Source: an uncultured Lachnospiraceae bacterium (GTDB taxonomy: Bacteria; Bacillota; Clostridia; Lachnospirales; Lachnospiraceae). From it: a DNA stretch of 52,452 nucleotides. Positions within the stretch are counted from its first letter, which is position 1. Every line of letters begins with the position of its first letter. The stretch is from NCBI GenBank assembly GCA_947565305.1, contig CANOFO010000008.1:1-52452 (forward strand), in the 5' to 3' direction. The position numbers and the translations under genes were made by a program. Under the pieces are notes generated by a model, which made no database searches, had not been told where the DNA came from, and worked only from the letters and a program-made list of their open reading frames with translations. This document shows positions 9,428 through 18,057 of the stretch, in pieces.

Positions 9428-9443
9428 CATCTCAGGCTCTAAG

Positions 9444-9475
9444 CCTCCGCAGCTCTGCTGCGGGGGATTTTATTT
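9444..9475 (+). terminator. Intrinsic terminator of the defence block
   Basis: A 10-bp GC-rich stem (9444-9453 paired with 9457-9466, one G-T wobble, loop TCT) is followed by ATTTTATTT. It sits 17 bases after the last stop codon of the block. Confidence 0.88.
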
Positions 9476-9516
9476 ATTCATTCTGCACAAAATCAATCTC
9501 AAAAACCAATGTTTTA

Positions 9517-9546
9517 TTGCGCTTTTTTATTCCGATGTGCTATAAT
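9517..9546 (+). promoter_or_regulatory. Promoter of the secreted repeat protein gene
   Basis: An extended -10, TGCTATAAT, lies at 9538-9546, with a weak -35 (TTGCGC, 9517-9522) 18 bp upstream. The start codon is about 48 bases downstream. The extended -10 would compensate for the poor -35. Confidence 0.6.
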
Positions 9547-9593
9547 AAGCCCACTTAAATTATTTTTTATATCATAAGAAAGGGATGAGAGAG

Positions 9594-12257
9594 ATGATTA
9601 AAAAATTTTGGAGAAAGACAAATGCGTTACTGCTTGTCGCTGCTATGACAGTGACCTTGCTGCCAGCGCAGACGGCTGCTGCGGCTGGTGCGAATGATAC
9701 GGCGGGTTCAGTGCCGCTGCTGCAGGCAGATGGCATGGAGGGGCAGTTTTTCACGCAGCAGCGGGCCAATGCGAATGCATCTGTCCTGGATGCAGCTGCT
9801 GTGACAGGAAAGGAATACACGGTGATTAAAGGCAATACACCGGTTCTTCCCAAGCAAGCGCTGGTAACATCCGATAATGGAAGCATGGCTGCAGCAGATA
9901 TCCAGTGGGAAGCGTGGGACGAGAGCTTGGCTGCCGGGAATCATACGGTAACGGGTACGGCAAATGGGTATCAGCTTACAGCTACCGTCAATGTGCTTCC
10001 TTGCGATGAGGAAGTGGAAGATGTACAGGCGATGGGAAGGCAAGATGGTGACACAACACAGGAGAAATTAGATGCAATCCATCCACTGAAAGGCTACAAA
10101 GGGCTGTTTGTGGCAGAGTATGATATTGTGCCCAGCGATGTAAAGCCCACGCATGACCGGGCAGTCATCTATCTTCCGGCAGCTGACAGTAATGGCGCAC
10201 CATTCAGTGCAGAAAGCTGCTGGGATTATGGGGCAAGGCTTCAGTTTAAATATGGTTATAACAATGAGACATATTTCCAGACACAGAATGGTGATGGGCA
10301 GGTAATAGGAAACGCGAAATATTATCCGACGAATGAGGAACTGACAGAGGCGTTAGACAAAGGCGAGGCTGTCAATGCGCTGAAGTTTGATGAGACCAAT
10401 ACATATCGCGTACGCACGGTGATGGATACAGCCAGCGATACCACCAAGGGCAATGTGAAGATATACATCACAGACCCGCAGGGGGTTGAGCATGAGGTCA
10501 CGCAGCCAGGCGGCAATGGTTTCCGCCTTTATCCCACGGATGGAATTGTCAAGAATTTTGCGGCAATCCGCGGCGGCTACCGTATGGTAAACCATAAGGT
10601 TAGCTGGATTTCCGGTTATGCCACCAAGAAAACAGAGATATATCTGAAAGGTCAGAATGCTGCAGATTATGTGAAAGAGAGCGAGGATATTGTATCCAAA
10701 GAGATTCCGGGCGTCATCGCAGGTAACCCGGATACTGAGGCTGTAAGGAACAATCAGAGTTATACCTTGGATACCGGGAAATCCGGCTGGTACAATGGTG
10801 AGGAAAAAGTTGCTTCCGTGACAGCGCAGGAAGGCGACACAGTTACCTACCGTGCTTATTATAATTATGCGAAAGCCATTGACAAAGCGGAATTGAGCAG
10901 TCAGGTACAGGCTGCAGAAAGCTTGACGGAGAAAGACTATACGTCTGGCAGCTGGAGCACGTTCAAAGATGCACTGGCAAAGGCAAAACAGGTAAATACA
11001 TCCACTACTGCAAGCCAGACGGAAGTTGACAAAGCTGGGCAGGAATTGGCTGCTGCTGAGGATGCGTTGGTCAGCATTAAGAATTTGAAAGAAGCCGTTG
11101 ACAAGCTGAAAGCAGAACTTGCAGAAAAGGAAGGGCATAAAGCAGACTATGCCAACTGGAATGCCGTTGAGAGCGCGCTGACCAGCGCTGAGAGGGTACT
11201 GAACAGGGCAAGCGCTACCAAAGCGCAGGTGCAGGCGGCAGAAGACAGTTTGAACATAACATTGATTACCGTAACGGAGAAGGAAACTGCAGAGGCAAAA
11301 GAGGCGATGGAGAATTCTGTTACAGCAGCCGAGCAGAAAGTTCAGGAAATAAAAGAATCTGAATATACACCGGCAAGCGTGAAAGCATTGAAGGATGCTT
11401 TGGAGGCTTGTAAAAATCTTAATCCAGAGACGGCAACAAAGGCTGATTACGACAATAACAAAGAAGCGTTAGACAAAGCAGTAAAAGGGCTTGCCAAGCT
11501 GGCAGATAAGACCGCATTAAATCAGGCGATTGCCGATGCGAAGGCTAAGAAGGAAGCGGATTATGAGGCTGCAAGCTACAAGAACATGCAGGAGAAACTG
11601 AACAATGCCAACGCAGCTGCAGCCAATGTCAATGCCACACAAGCAGAAGTTGATAAAGCCAGGAATGACTTGCTTGCTGCTGTAGACGGTCTCGTTAAGC
11701 TGACAGTAAAAACATCGGAGGTCAAAGTATCTTCTATTAAGCCAGCAGCCAAAACCTATAAAATTGCCGCTGGCAAGAAGCTTGATTTAAAAAAGGTGTT
11801 TACCGTTTCTCCGCAGAATGCAGACAACAAGAAGCTGAACTATACTGTTGACACGAAGATAGCTGGTTATGCTTCCATAAAGTCAGGCGTAGTAACTGTA
11901 AAGAAAAAGGCAGCGGGTAAGACTGTGGTTCTTAGGGCAACGGCAACTGACGGAAGCGGCAAGACGGCAATCGTGAAGATTAAGGTTATGAAGAATGCCG
12001 TTACTAAGATTACAGTTAAGAAAAAGTCGCTTACCGTTAAGGCGGGAAGCAAAGCCAAGATTAAGCCAGTCGTTAAGACAAATGGTAAGAAAGCGAACAA
12101 GGCATTAGCCTATACATCTTCCAATCCCAAGCTTGCAACGGTCAAGAATGGCGTTGTCACCACAAAGAAAGGCAAGATAGGAAAGGTGACTATCACGATT
12201 AAATCTACCGATGGTACGAATAAGAGTGTAAAGGTTAAGATCAATATCAAAAAATAA
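9594..12257 (+). CDS. Secreted surface protein with FIVAR-like repeats and C-terminal Ig-like domains
   Basis: Protein of 887 residues with a Sec signal peptide: basic IKKFWRK, a hydrophobic LLLVAAMTVTLL core, then AQTAAAA as a likely cleavage region. Residues about 150-350 form a beta-rich domain of unknown type, perhaps a lectin/glucanase-like sandwich. Residues about 425-700 hold four helical FIVAR-type repeats, each with the pattern of a helix pair joined by a NxxxATxAxxD-like turn. Residues about 705-887 hold two bacterial Ig-like (Big2-type) domains rich in Lys and Val. There is no LPXTG anchor, so the protein is secreted or held by charge. ATG at 9594 is preferred over 9585 because AAGAAAGGG lies nine bases ahead. 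Probable role: adhesion or carbohydrate binding at the cell surface. Confidence 0.8.
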   Translation: MIKKFWRKTNALLLVAAMTVTLLPAQTAAAAGANDTAGSVPLLQADGMEGQFFTQQRANANASVLDAAAVTGKEYTVIKGNTPVLPKQALVTSDNGSMAAADIQWEAWDESLAAGNHTVTGTANGYQLTATVNVLPCDEEVEDVQAMGRQDGDTTQEKLDAIHPLKGYKGLFVAEYDIVPSDVKPTHDRAVIYLPAADSNGAPFSAESCWDYGARLQFKYGYNNETYFQTQNGDGQVIGNAKYYPTNEELTEALDKGEAVNALKFDETNTYRVRTVMDTASDTTKGNVKIYITDPQGVEHEVTQPGGNGFRLYPTDGIVKNFAAIRGGYRMVNHKVSWISGYATKKTEIYLKGQNAADYVKESEDIVSKEIPGVIAGNPDTEAVRNNQSYTLDTGKSGWYNGEEKVASVTAQEGDTVTYRAYYNYAKAIDKAELSSQVQAAESLTEKDYTSGSWSTFKDALAKAKQVNTSTTASQTEVDKAGQELAAAEDALVSIKNLKEAVDKLKAELAEKEGHKADYANWNAVESALTSAERVLNRASATKAQVQAAEDSLNITLITVTEKETAEAKEAMENSVTAAEQKVQEIKESEYTPASVKALKDALEACKNLNPETATKADYDNNKEALDKAVKGLAKLADKTALNQAIADAKAKKEADYEAASYKNMQEKLNNANAAAANVNATQAEVDKARNDLLAAVDGLVKLTVKTSEVKVSSIKPAAKTYKIAAGKKLDLKKVFTVSPQNADNKKLNYTVDTKIAGYASIKSGVVTVKKKAAGKTVVLRATATDGSGKTAIVKIKVMKNAVTKITVKKKSLTVKAGSKAKIKPVVKTNGKKANKALAYTSSNPKLATVKNGVVTTKKGKIGKVTITIKSTDGTNKSVKVKINIKK

Positions 12258-12280
12258 TATATGAGCAAGAAATGAAAGAA

Positions 12281-12311
12281 GCTGTCACCTCATGGTCCGT
12301 GAGGTGGCAGC
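12281..12311. terminator. Convergent hairpin between the surface protein gene and the minus-strand operon
   Basis: A 12-bp stem (12281-12292 with 12300-12311, one G-T wobble) has a 7-base loop. On the minus strand it is followed by a T-rich run. It overlaps the last codons and stop of the minus-strand gene ending at 12290. It probably ends transcription from both sides. Confidence 0.65.
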
Positions 12312-13171
12312 TCCTCGTCGTCTTGTTCTTCCTTTCCGCTTTCTAAAGCAGCCCCGCTATCTGCGGTTTCCGGCTGCACAAGCCTGGTCCGGCTAATGTC
12401 ATGGCTGCGTTTTTCGTTCTGTTCCTGTTGTTTTTCCTGGTGTTCGATAGCATGTTTTAAGGTGCTGGTGGATTGTTCTTTTTTGGTGCGTTCATCGAGC
12501 ATGGCCTGCAGTTCATTGCGCAGCTGCAGTTCTTTTGCTTCCTTTCGCAGCAGCCGGCTGTTTAAAGTGTCTATGCGTTTGTTCCTCTGGCTGAATTCTT
12601 CCAGAGATGGGATATTCTGTGAGTCCTTTTCCTGTGCGGCAAATGCAGTTTCCCCTTCTTTCTTCTGTGGGGAAAGTCCTTTGCCCATCTCGCGCTGAGC
12701 CAAGAGTTCCAGCTGTTCCGGCTCTTGTTCTAAGAATCCGAATGCGTCTTTTAATGTCTGATGCCCCCGCTGATGGATGAGCTGTTTCATGCATTTGAGG
12801 AAATCGGCGCTTTTCTTGCTGCCGGACATTTCGTAGAAGAGCGCCTGGTTGCGCAGCGGCGTTTCTGAGGCAAACAATGTTTTCTTATTTCCGTGGCTTA
12901 CTTTCTTCATGGAAGTGCGGTCGATGTGCTTTTCTTTTTCTGTGTGTACGGGAGTGCCTGCAGCTTCAAAAGCCTCCAGGACAAACCCCTCCCGCTGCTG
13001 TCCGTTTTTTCTGTCTTTCTTGCGATAATCAAGCTTACCGTAAGCGTTTTTCACTTCGTAAGTTTTCTGTTCTTTTTCTTGTTTTTTCGAGTCCCGGTTT
13101 TCCTTATGCAGAATAGATTGTCCCGAATCCCAACGAGGTTTTTTCTGTTCTTCTTTAAAATAAGTGCCCAT
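12290..13171 (-). CDS. Unknown charged coiled-coil protein of the CIS regulator operon
   Basis: Not recognised. The 293-residue product is very rich in Lys, Glu and Gln. The first 120 residues are basic and probably disordered. A more ordered helical segment around residues 120-165 contains the FYEMSGSKKSADFLKC stretch. Residues about 195-265 look like a coiled coil, and the tail is acidic and ends in PPHGP. The start is placed at 13171, where GGGGA precedes ATG, giving a 17-base overlap with the end of the AAA+ gene; a longer frame starts at 13228. The overlap and direction tie it to the upstream ATPase and regulator, so a CIS-related accessory role is likely, but no function can be named. 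Confidence 0.65.
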   Translation of the reverse strand: MGTYFKEEQKKPRWDSGQSILHKENRDSKKQEKEQKTYEVKNAYGKLDYRKKDRKNGQQREGFVLEAFEAAGTPVHTEKEKHIDRTSMKKVSHGNKKTLFASETPLRNQALFYEMSGSKKSADFLKCMKQLIHQRGHQTLKDAFGFLEQEPEQLELLAQREMGKGLSPQKKEGETAFAAQEKDSQNIPSLEEFSQRNKRIDTLNSRLLRKEAKELQLRNELQAMLDERTKKEQSTSTLKHAIEHQEKQQEQNEKRSHDISRTRLVQPETADSGAALESGKEEQDDEELPPHGP

Positions 13172-15065
13172 ATTCCCCATATTCGTCACGGCTGAGTTTC
13201 TTGCCGCTCTTTTCCAGCTCGTGGCCAAGTCCTTTCAGTATTTTGTCCATGGTAAGCAGCGGCTCATGGTCTTCCGCGGCAAGGAAGCTTGCATAGATGA
13301 GGGTGTTTTTAATCATGCTGCCTGATATCTCAAACTGCCTTGCCAGGAAGTCAAAGTCAATTTCATCGGACAGGGGCAGATTCGCGGGAATCATGGACTG
13401 CCACATCTGCCGGCGCAGAGCCTGGTCGGGCAGCGGAAAGTCGATGATGTCGCTGATCCGGCGCCGGAAGGCGCTGTCAAAATTCTGCAGGTAATTGGTG
13501 GCAAGGATACTGATTCCTTCATATTCTTCCATTTTCTGCAGCAGAAAAGCAATTTCCATATTGCTGTATTTATCATGGGATTCCTTGATTTCGGTTCGCT
13601 TGGAGAACAATACGTCCGCCTCGTCAAAGAAAAGGATTGCCATGCTTTTTTCTGCTTCGCCAAAGATACGGCTGAGCTTTTTTTCTGTCTCCCCGATGTA
13701 TTTGTCCACAACTGCCGGAAGTTCTACCCGGTAAAGCTCCATGTTAAGTTCTGCTGCCATGACCTGTGCCGCCATTGTTTTTCCGGTGCCGGGCGGTCCG
13801 GCAAAAATCATAGAGATGCCGTTGCCGTAGGCTGATTTCTCGATAAATCCCCATTCCTCATAGACCAGTTTGCGGTTGCGCACCCGGTTTATGATGTGGA
13901 AAAGTTTTTGCTTTTGGGGAGCGGGGAGAATGAGATGTTCCATCTTATACATGCCGCGGATTTTTTTAGCGTATTTGTCCAGGGAATGGGAGGATACCCG
14001 CAATATGGCACGCCTTAAGCATGGGCCTGAGATATAGCCGCTGCCATCGCTGAGGGCGTATGCTTTTGCCAGTTCTAATATTTCCCGCATCCTGCCCGGC
14101 AGGAAATTGTATCTGCCGAGGAAGTCCTGCCGTTCCTCTTCATGTTCCCATTGATAAGAAAGACTTAAGGCATCAAACAGTTGTTTGTCCGCCAGGACCT
14201 TTTGCGTGGAGATGGTAAACGGAAGGTATTGGCGGCGGGCACAGCTGTCCAGAGGAATCTCTTTCCAGGAGCCGGCAATAAAGATAGTCTCCTCGTCTTT
14301 GAGCCAATCCAGCAGCGGTGATAAATCTTCCGTTTCCTCCCCGAGTTCTATTACAAACATGGCGTGGTTTAAGAGGCATTCTATCTGTATTTCCCTGAGC
14401 TGGCGTTCGGACTGCAGCGTTTCATAAGGGATGATGGCAAGGCTTAAATTTGTTTGCGCAGCCAGATGTGCGAAGTTCAGTTTTCTGCCGCTTCCTTTTT
14501 TGCCTTGCAAATACACCAGTTTTTTGCCTTGGATATTGGTAAGGCATTCGTCTATTTGTGGGTACAGGCGGACAGAGGTTCCCAGAGAAGGCAGCGGCTC
14601 TCCGGTCTGGCAGTACCAGTACATGCCAGGAATGTGCTGTGTTTCCAGGAGGATTCCTTCTAAGAAGAGAAGTAAGCGGGTCGGAAGCCGTATCTGGAGA
14701 TTCTGCTGGCCGTCCCAAACCTGTTCAAACAACAGGGGCGTGGGCTGGTAGAACAGTTCTGCTGTGGGAAAGCCAGATGTTTCTTTGGCGCAGAATAGCT
14801 GCCAGATATCTGGACTTAAGTTTTCCCCGCGCAGCCCGGCATAGAGCACGGCTGCCAAAAGCATCATTTCATCCTTTTGCAGATGGCAGGAGAGGGAGAC
14901 ATAGAGGAAAGGGGAAAATTCCCCCTCGTCTGCGCTCTCTGCAGCTTTATCTAACAAGGTTAAAAAAGAGTTTGCGGGATAGAAATTATCCTGCTGTGCG
15001 AGGGTTTTATCTCCCCAGCCTGCCAGGTCATCCAGAAATTCCTGGTAATTGCGGTATCTGTCCAT
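13155..15065 (-). CDS. AAA+ ATPase of the contractile injection system (Afp15-like), copy 1
   Basis: ATPase of 636 residues. The C-terminal AAA+ domain has Walker A GPPGTGKTM near residue 421, Walker B ILFFDEADVLF near 477, sensor 1 in ILATNYLQN and an Arg-finger-like FRRRI. An N-terminal half carries a worn P-loop, GKKGSGRK near residue 197, so the protein has one degenerate and one intact AAA domain. Its closest visible relative is the ATPase at 47769 in this window, with long shared blocks such as FAGPPGTGKTMAAQV. CIS loci of the Afp/PVC type carry one such ATPase, needed for assembly or function. The gene follows the regulator by 10 bases, with a GAGGAG site, and is co-transcribed with it. 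Confidence 0.9.
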   Translation of the reverse strand: MDRYRNYQEFLDDLAGWGDKTLAQQDNFYPANSFLTLLDKAAESADEGEFSPFLYVSLSCHLQKDEMMLLAAVLYAGLRGENLSPDIWQLFCAKETSGFPTAELFYQPTPLLFEQVWDGQQNLQIRLPTRLLLFLEGILLETQHIPGMYWYCQTGEPLPSLGTSVRLYPQIDECLTNIQGKKLVYLQGKKGSGRKLNFAHLAAQTNLSLAIIPYETLQSERQLREIQIECLLNHAMFVIELGEETEDLSPLLDWLKDEETIFIAGSWKEIPLDSCARRQYLPFTISTQKVLADKQLFDALSLSYQWEHEEERQDFLGRYNFLPGRMREILELAKAYALSDGSGYISGPCLRRAILRVSSHSLDKYAKKIRGMYKMEHLILPAPQKQKLFHIINRVRNRKLVYEEWGFIEKSAYGNGISMIFAGPPGTGKTMAAQVMAAELNMELYRVELPAVVDKYIGETEKKLSRIFGEAEKSMAILFFDEADVLFSKRTEIKESHDKYSNMEIAFLLQKMEEYEGISILATNYLQNFDSAFRRRISDIIDFPLPDQALRRQMWQSMIPANLPLSDEIDFDFLARQFEISGSMIKNTLIYASFLAAEDHEPLLTMDKILKGLGHELEKSGKKLSRDEYGEYGHLF

Positions 15066-15075
15066 GTATTTCTCC

Positions 15076-17802
15076 TCAGTTTGCTACGATTTCCTTGAAG
15101 CTTTTGCCAAAGTCAAGTTCCAAATCTTCCCGGTACAATTGCTGCATCCGGTCATATTGCTGTTTCGCTTCCGACTGTTTTCCGCTCTTATAAAGGCAGA
15201 GTATGAGCTGTGTTACGATTTCTTCATTGTAGGGGTCCGCTTCTAACATCCGTCGGAAAAATGGAATAGCGGATTCAGGCGCTTCCTGTGCCGTTCTCTT
15301 TGCTGCGCCTGATTTAAGGACGGCAAGGTATTTGTTTTCCAGTTCTTTTGCCGTTCCGTAAGACCATAAATAGCCGCTGTTCCCCATATAGCTGCCAGGA
15401 TAGAGCTGCATAATCCGTTCCGGGTTTTTATCACATGCTTCCTGGTCTGAGAGAAATGAAGTCAATTCATTTAAGTCGGAATCCACAAGCTGCATGTTGA
15501 GGGAATATTTCTTTTTCTCATAAGAAATCAGGTCTTCCAGACCTTCCTGCGTAAACGACTGGCGGATGCTGTAAAGGGTTGTGTGGAAGAGGGCGATAGC
15601 GCTCTTTGCCCCGGCGTCCGGCCATAACAGTTCAATCAGGACTTCCCTGGATACGCTGCGTCCTTGCAGATGGAACAAATATGCAAATAATTCCTTTGCT
15701 TTTTTCGTCCGCCATTTCAGTTCCTGGCCATTGGAGCCGGGAAGGGATACGAGAAAGCAATCCAGACATTGGATCTTAATTTTGCCCGAGTCTTCTGTGC
15801 CGGTTTTCTCCTGTTCCCTTTTTGGGGAGATAAGATGCCGGGTATCTGCAGTATTATGGTGAATGGAGTGGATTTCCTTTAAAATCTGCTGATGTTTTGA
15901 GGAAAGTTCCAAGTTCCATATATGGTTTTTCTGTAAAAAGGTATTTCCCATGCGGGCTTGTTCCATTGCTTTGCGGTAGTTTCCTTCTTCCCAGGACAAA
16001 ACTGCCAGCAATTCCCAGGCAGCGGCTGTCTGCAGCGTCTCATGCTCAGAACTTTGGATAATTTCCTTGGCAGTCTGCCTGACAGTCTGATAATCGGCGC
16101 ATAGATAGGCTGTTTTCATCTGTTCTGCCAACAGGCAGTTTTGCAGCAGGAAGCCATCGGGAATGCTGCCTAACCGTACCTTGTGGAAAGCAGGGTACGG
16201 TTCCGTCTTCTGTTTCACCATTGATAAAATGTATTGCGCAGCGGATAAGAACGTGTTTTCCTGAAAATGTACCTGCTGTCCGGTATAGACAGCGATAAGC
16301 TGCACAGCCTCTTCAAGCTGGTGGAGGCAGCATTTTATTTTTACCTGTTCTGTGCAGAAAGATTGTGCCGTTTCATTCCAGGACAGTTCTGATTCCTTTG
16401 CGGCCTGCTCTAAATAGAGTTCCGCCTGTAAAAGCTCTCCGGCTTTGCGTTTTGCGGCGGCGGCAAACAGCAGGACTTTCTTATAGTCCTGCAGCCGTCC
16501 CTCCTCATAGAAAGCTTTTCCCGCCTGTGCAATTTCTTTATTTGCTTCATTCTCGCGCCCCAGCGCCATCAGGTATTTGCCGTAGATAAACCTGGCTTTT
16601 GATGACAGCTCGCAATGGTTTGCTAAGAGGAATGCAAACCAGCGTTCCATGGTTCCATAAAGCCGGTCTTCCAACATGGAATCGCCGGAAGCTTCGATGA
16701 CTGCCTGTATGATATCGGTTGCTTCTCCACGGCAGGCGTATTCCGCCGCCTGAATTTTGTCGTTGGTTTTCAGGAGGAAATATGCAGCTGTCCGAAGCGC
16801 GGATTGCTGCTCCTCTAAGGTTGTCTGTGACAGCAGGAAACGCTGGAAGATAGAATGGTAGCGGTAGAGGCTGCTGCCTTCGCCGAGTGTCTGTACAAAC
16901 AGGTTTTCATTGACCAGATAGCGCAGCATGCTTTCCGAGTTATAAATTCCTGCCACTTTGTTGCAGATGGGAGGCGTCATATAATCGAGGACGGCAGTCC
17001 TTTTTAAAAATGTCTGGATGTCAAAAGGCAGCATTTTGTAGACTTTCGTCATGAAATAGTCGGTTACTTCCAGCTTGTCACAGATTTCCTTAATTATCTC
17101 TATGGTAGCTTCTGTTTTATGTTGGTTTAGCTGGCTCATAATCTGGGCAACGCCCACCGGCCAGCCTTCGGTACAATCGTAAATTATTTTAGACCATTGT
17201 CTGGCATTGTCACCGCTTTCTTCCAGAAACGCGACAATTTCGTCCGGAGTGAATTTCAATTCCTCCATTCCCAGGCAGACGGCGCTGCCATTTTGCAGAT
17301 ATTTATCAAAAAAGCTGGGGAGGGAGCGTTTTCCTACAATAAACAAACGTATTTTCGTATCCATTGTCTCGATGAGGATTTCTAATAAATTAAAAATATC
17401 GGGATTGGTGATTTCCTGAAAATCATCGAAAATAACATTTAAGAAATCTATCTTCGCATCCAGCCAGAGGACGAGCTGTTCCATTACAATATCAATATTA
17501 TCGGCAAGGGAGGCAGAGACAATGAGGTCTTTTTGCAGATTCCCCATGGCATGGCAGACGGCTTCCGTAAAATTCTGGATAAAGGACATCAGGTCATTGT
17601 CCGTGCTGCTTAAACTGTACCATGCGCTTTTGCCGGAAAAATGGCGCACATAATTTGCCAGAGCCTGGGTTTTCCCATAGCCGGCGCCGGCATTGAGCAG
17701 GACGATGCCTGCTTGCAGGGAAGAGAGGAGGGCGTCGATTGCCCGCTCGTTATATCCTTTGTCTACATTTGGTATTTGGATTTTGCTGTTATCGTTGTCC
17801 AT
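15076..17802 (-). CDS. STAND NTPase regulator with C-terminal BTAD/SARP-type domain
   Basis: Transcription regulator of 908 residues. The N-terminus is MalT-like STAND: Walker A GAGYGKT at residues 39-45, Walker B NVIFDDFQE near 114-121, and a GWPVGVAQ motif near 215. A TPR-like helical array spans about 320-640. The C-terminal 220 residues form a winged helix (LKWRTKKAKELFAYL, then ELLWPD) followed by a bacterial transcriptional activator domain of TPR-like helices. MalT-type proteins usually end in a LuxR helix-turn-helix; here a BTAD unit takes that place, the reverse of the SARP order. It is divergent from the CIS operon and heads an operon with the CIS ATPase, so it is very likely the CIS activator, switched by an unknown ligand or protein. 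AGAAGGGG precedes the start. Confidence 0.88.
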   Translation of the reverse strand: MDNDNSKIQIPNVDKGYNERAIDALLSSLQAGIVLLNAGAGYGKTQALANYVRHFSGKSAWYSLSSTDNDLMSFIQNFTEAVCHAMGNLQKDLIVSASLADNIDIVMEQLVLWLDAKIDFLNVIFDDFQEITNPDIFNLLEILIETMDTKIRLFIVGKRSLPSFFDKYLQNGSAVCLGMEELKFTPDEIVAFLEESGDNARQWSKIIYDCTEGWPVGVAQIMSQLNQHKTEATIEIIKEICDKLEVTDYFMTKVYKMLPFDIQTFLKRTAVLDYMTPPICNKVAGIYNSESMLRYLVNENLFVQTLGEGSSLYRYHSIFQRFLLSQTTLEEQQSALRTAAYFLLKTNDKIQAAEYACRGEATDIIQAVIEASGDSMLEDRLYGTMERWFAFLLANHCELSSKARFIYGKYLMALGRENEANKEIAQAGKAFYEEGRLQDYKKVLLFAAAAKRKAGELLQAELYLEQAAKESELSWNETAQSFCTEQVKIKCCLHQLEEAVQLIAVYTGQQVHFQENTFLSAAQYILSMVKQKTEPYPAFHKVRLGSIPDGFLLQNCLLAEQMKTAYLCADYQTVRQTAKEIIQSSEHETLQTAAAWELLAVLSWEEGNYRKAMEQARMGNTFLQKNHIWNLELSSKHQQILKEIHSIHHNTADTRHLISPKREQEKTGTEDSGKIKIQCLDCFLVSLPGSNGQELKWRTKKAKELFAYLFHLQGRSVSREVLIELLWPDAGAKSAIALFHTTLYSIRQSFTQEGLEDLISYEKKKYSLNMQLVDSDLNELTSFLSDQEACDKNPERIMQLYPGSYMGNSGYLWSYGTAKELENKYLAVLKSGAAKRTAQEAPESAIPFFRRMLEADPYNEEIVTQLILCLYKSGKQSEAKQQYDRMQQLYREDLELDFGKSFKEIVAN

Positions 17803-17826
17803 GTTCCATCAGCCCCTTCTGAAAAA

Positions 17827-17855
17827 AGTATAAATGATTTACTGCGGCTTGCCAT
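17827..17855 (-). promoter_or_regulatory. Weak candidate promoter of the regulator operon
   Basis: On the minus strand a TATACT -10 (complement of 17827-17832) lies 24 bases ahead of the regulator start codon. An ATGGCA-like -35 sits about 17 bp upstream of it. The leader would be short. No better pair was seen in this spacer. Confidence 0.35.
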
Positions 17856-17916
17856 GATTTGCACCAATCAGGCAGTTTTTACACCAGTTTGGGAAAAAGA
17901 TAAAAAAATGTCGTAA

Positions 17917-17951
17917 TGTTTAGAATTTTGTTTAGTGGAATGTTTTATAAT
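17917..17951 (+). promoter_or_regulatory. Triple direct repeat operator and -10 of the CIS operon
   Basis: Three heptamers recur with an exact 12-bp period: TGTTTAG at 17917-17923, TGTTTAG at 17929-17935, and TGTTTTA at 17941-17947. The third runs into a perfect TATAAT at 17946-17951. There is no good -35 hexamer, which fits an activator-dependent promoter. SARP/BTAD activators bind tandem heptamers near the -35, usually with about an 11-bp period, so this is the natural target of the divergently encoded regulator. The repeats are read directly; the binding is inferred. Confidence 0.6.
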
Positions 17952-18008
17952 TTTGAAATATCATACAACAGGAACAGCATGTTGTGGAAATAACATTTTC
18001 AGATAAGG

Positions 18009-18057
18009 AAAGGAGGTAGCCGGCATAAGCAGCATAAGCAGCTTTTGCTGGGAAATT
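18009..18057 (+). promoter_or_regulatory. Displaced Shine-Dalgarno and hairpin ahead of the sheath gene
   Basis: The best ribosome site, AAAGGAGGT at 18009-18017, lies about 40 bases ahead of the ATG at 18058. Between them CAGC (18039-18042) can pair with GCTG (18047-18050) around a TTTT loop. Right before ATG only a weak GGGAAA remains. Folding could bring the strong site closer to the start. No alternative start codon suits the AGGAGG. Confidence 0.4.

Noticed and set aside
17965-17985. ACAACA/TGTTGT inverted repeat as an operator in the sheath leader
   Set aside because: It is only six bases per arm and downstream of the likely transcript start; chance occurrence is plausible.
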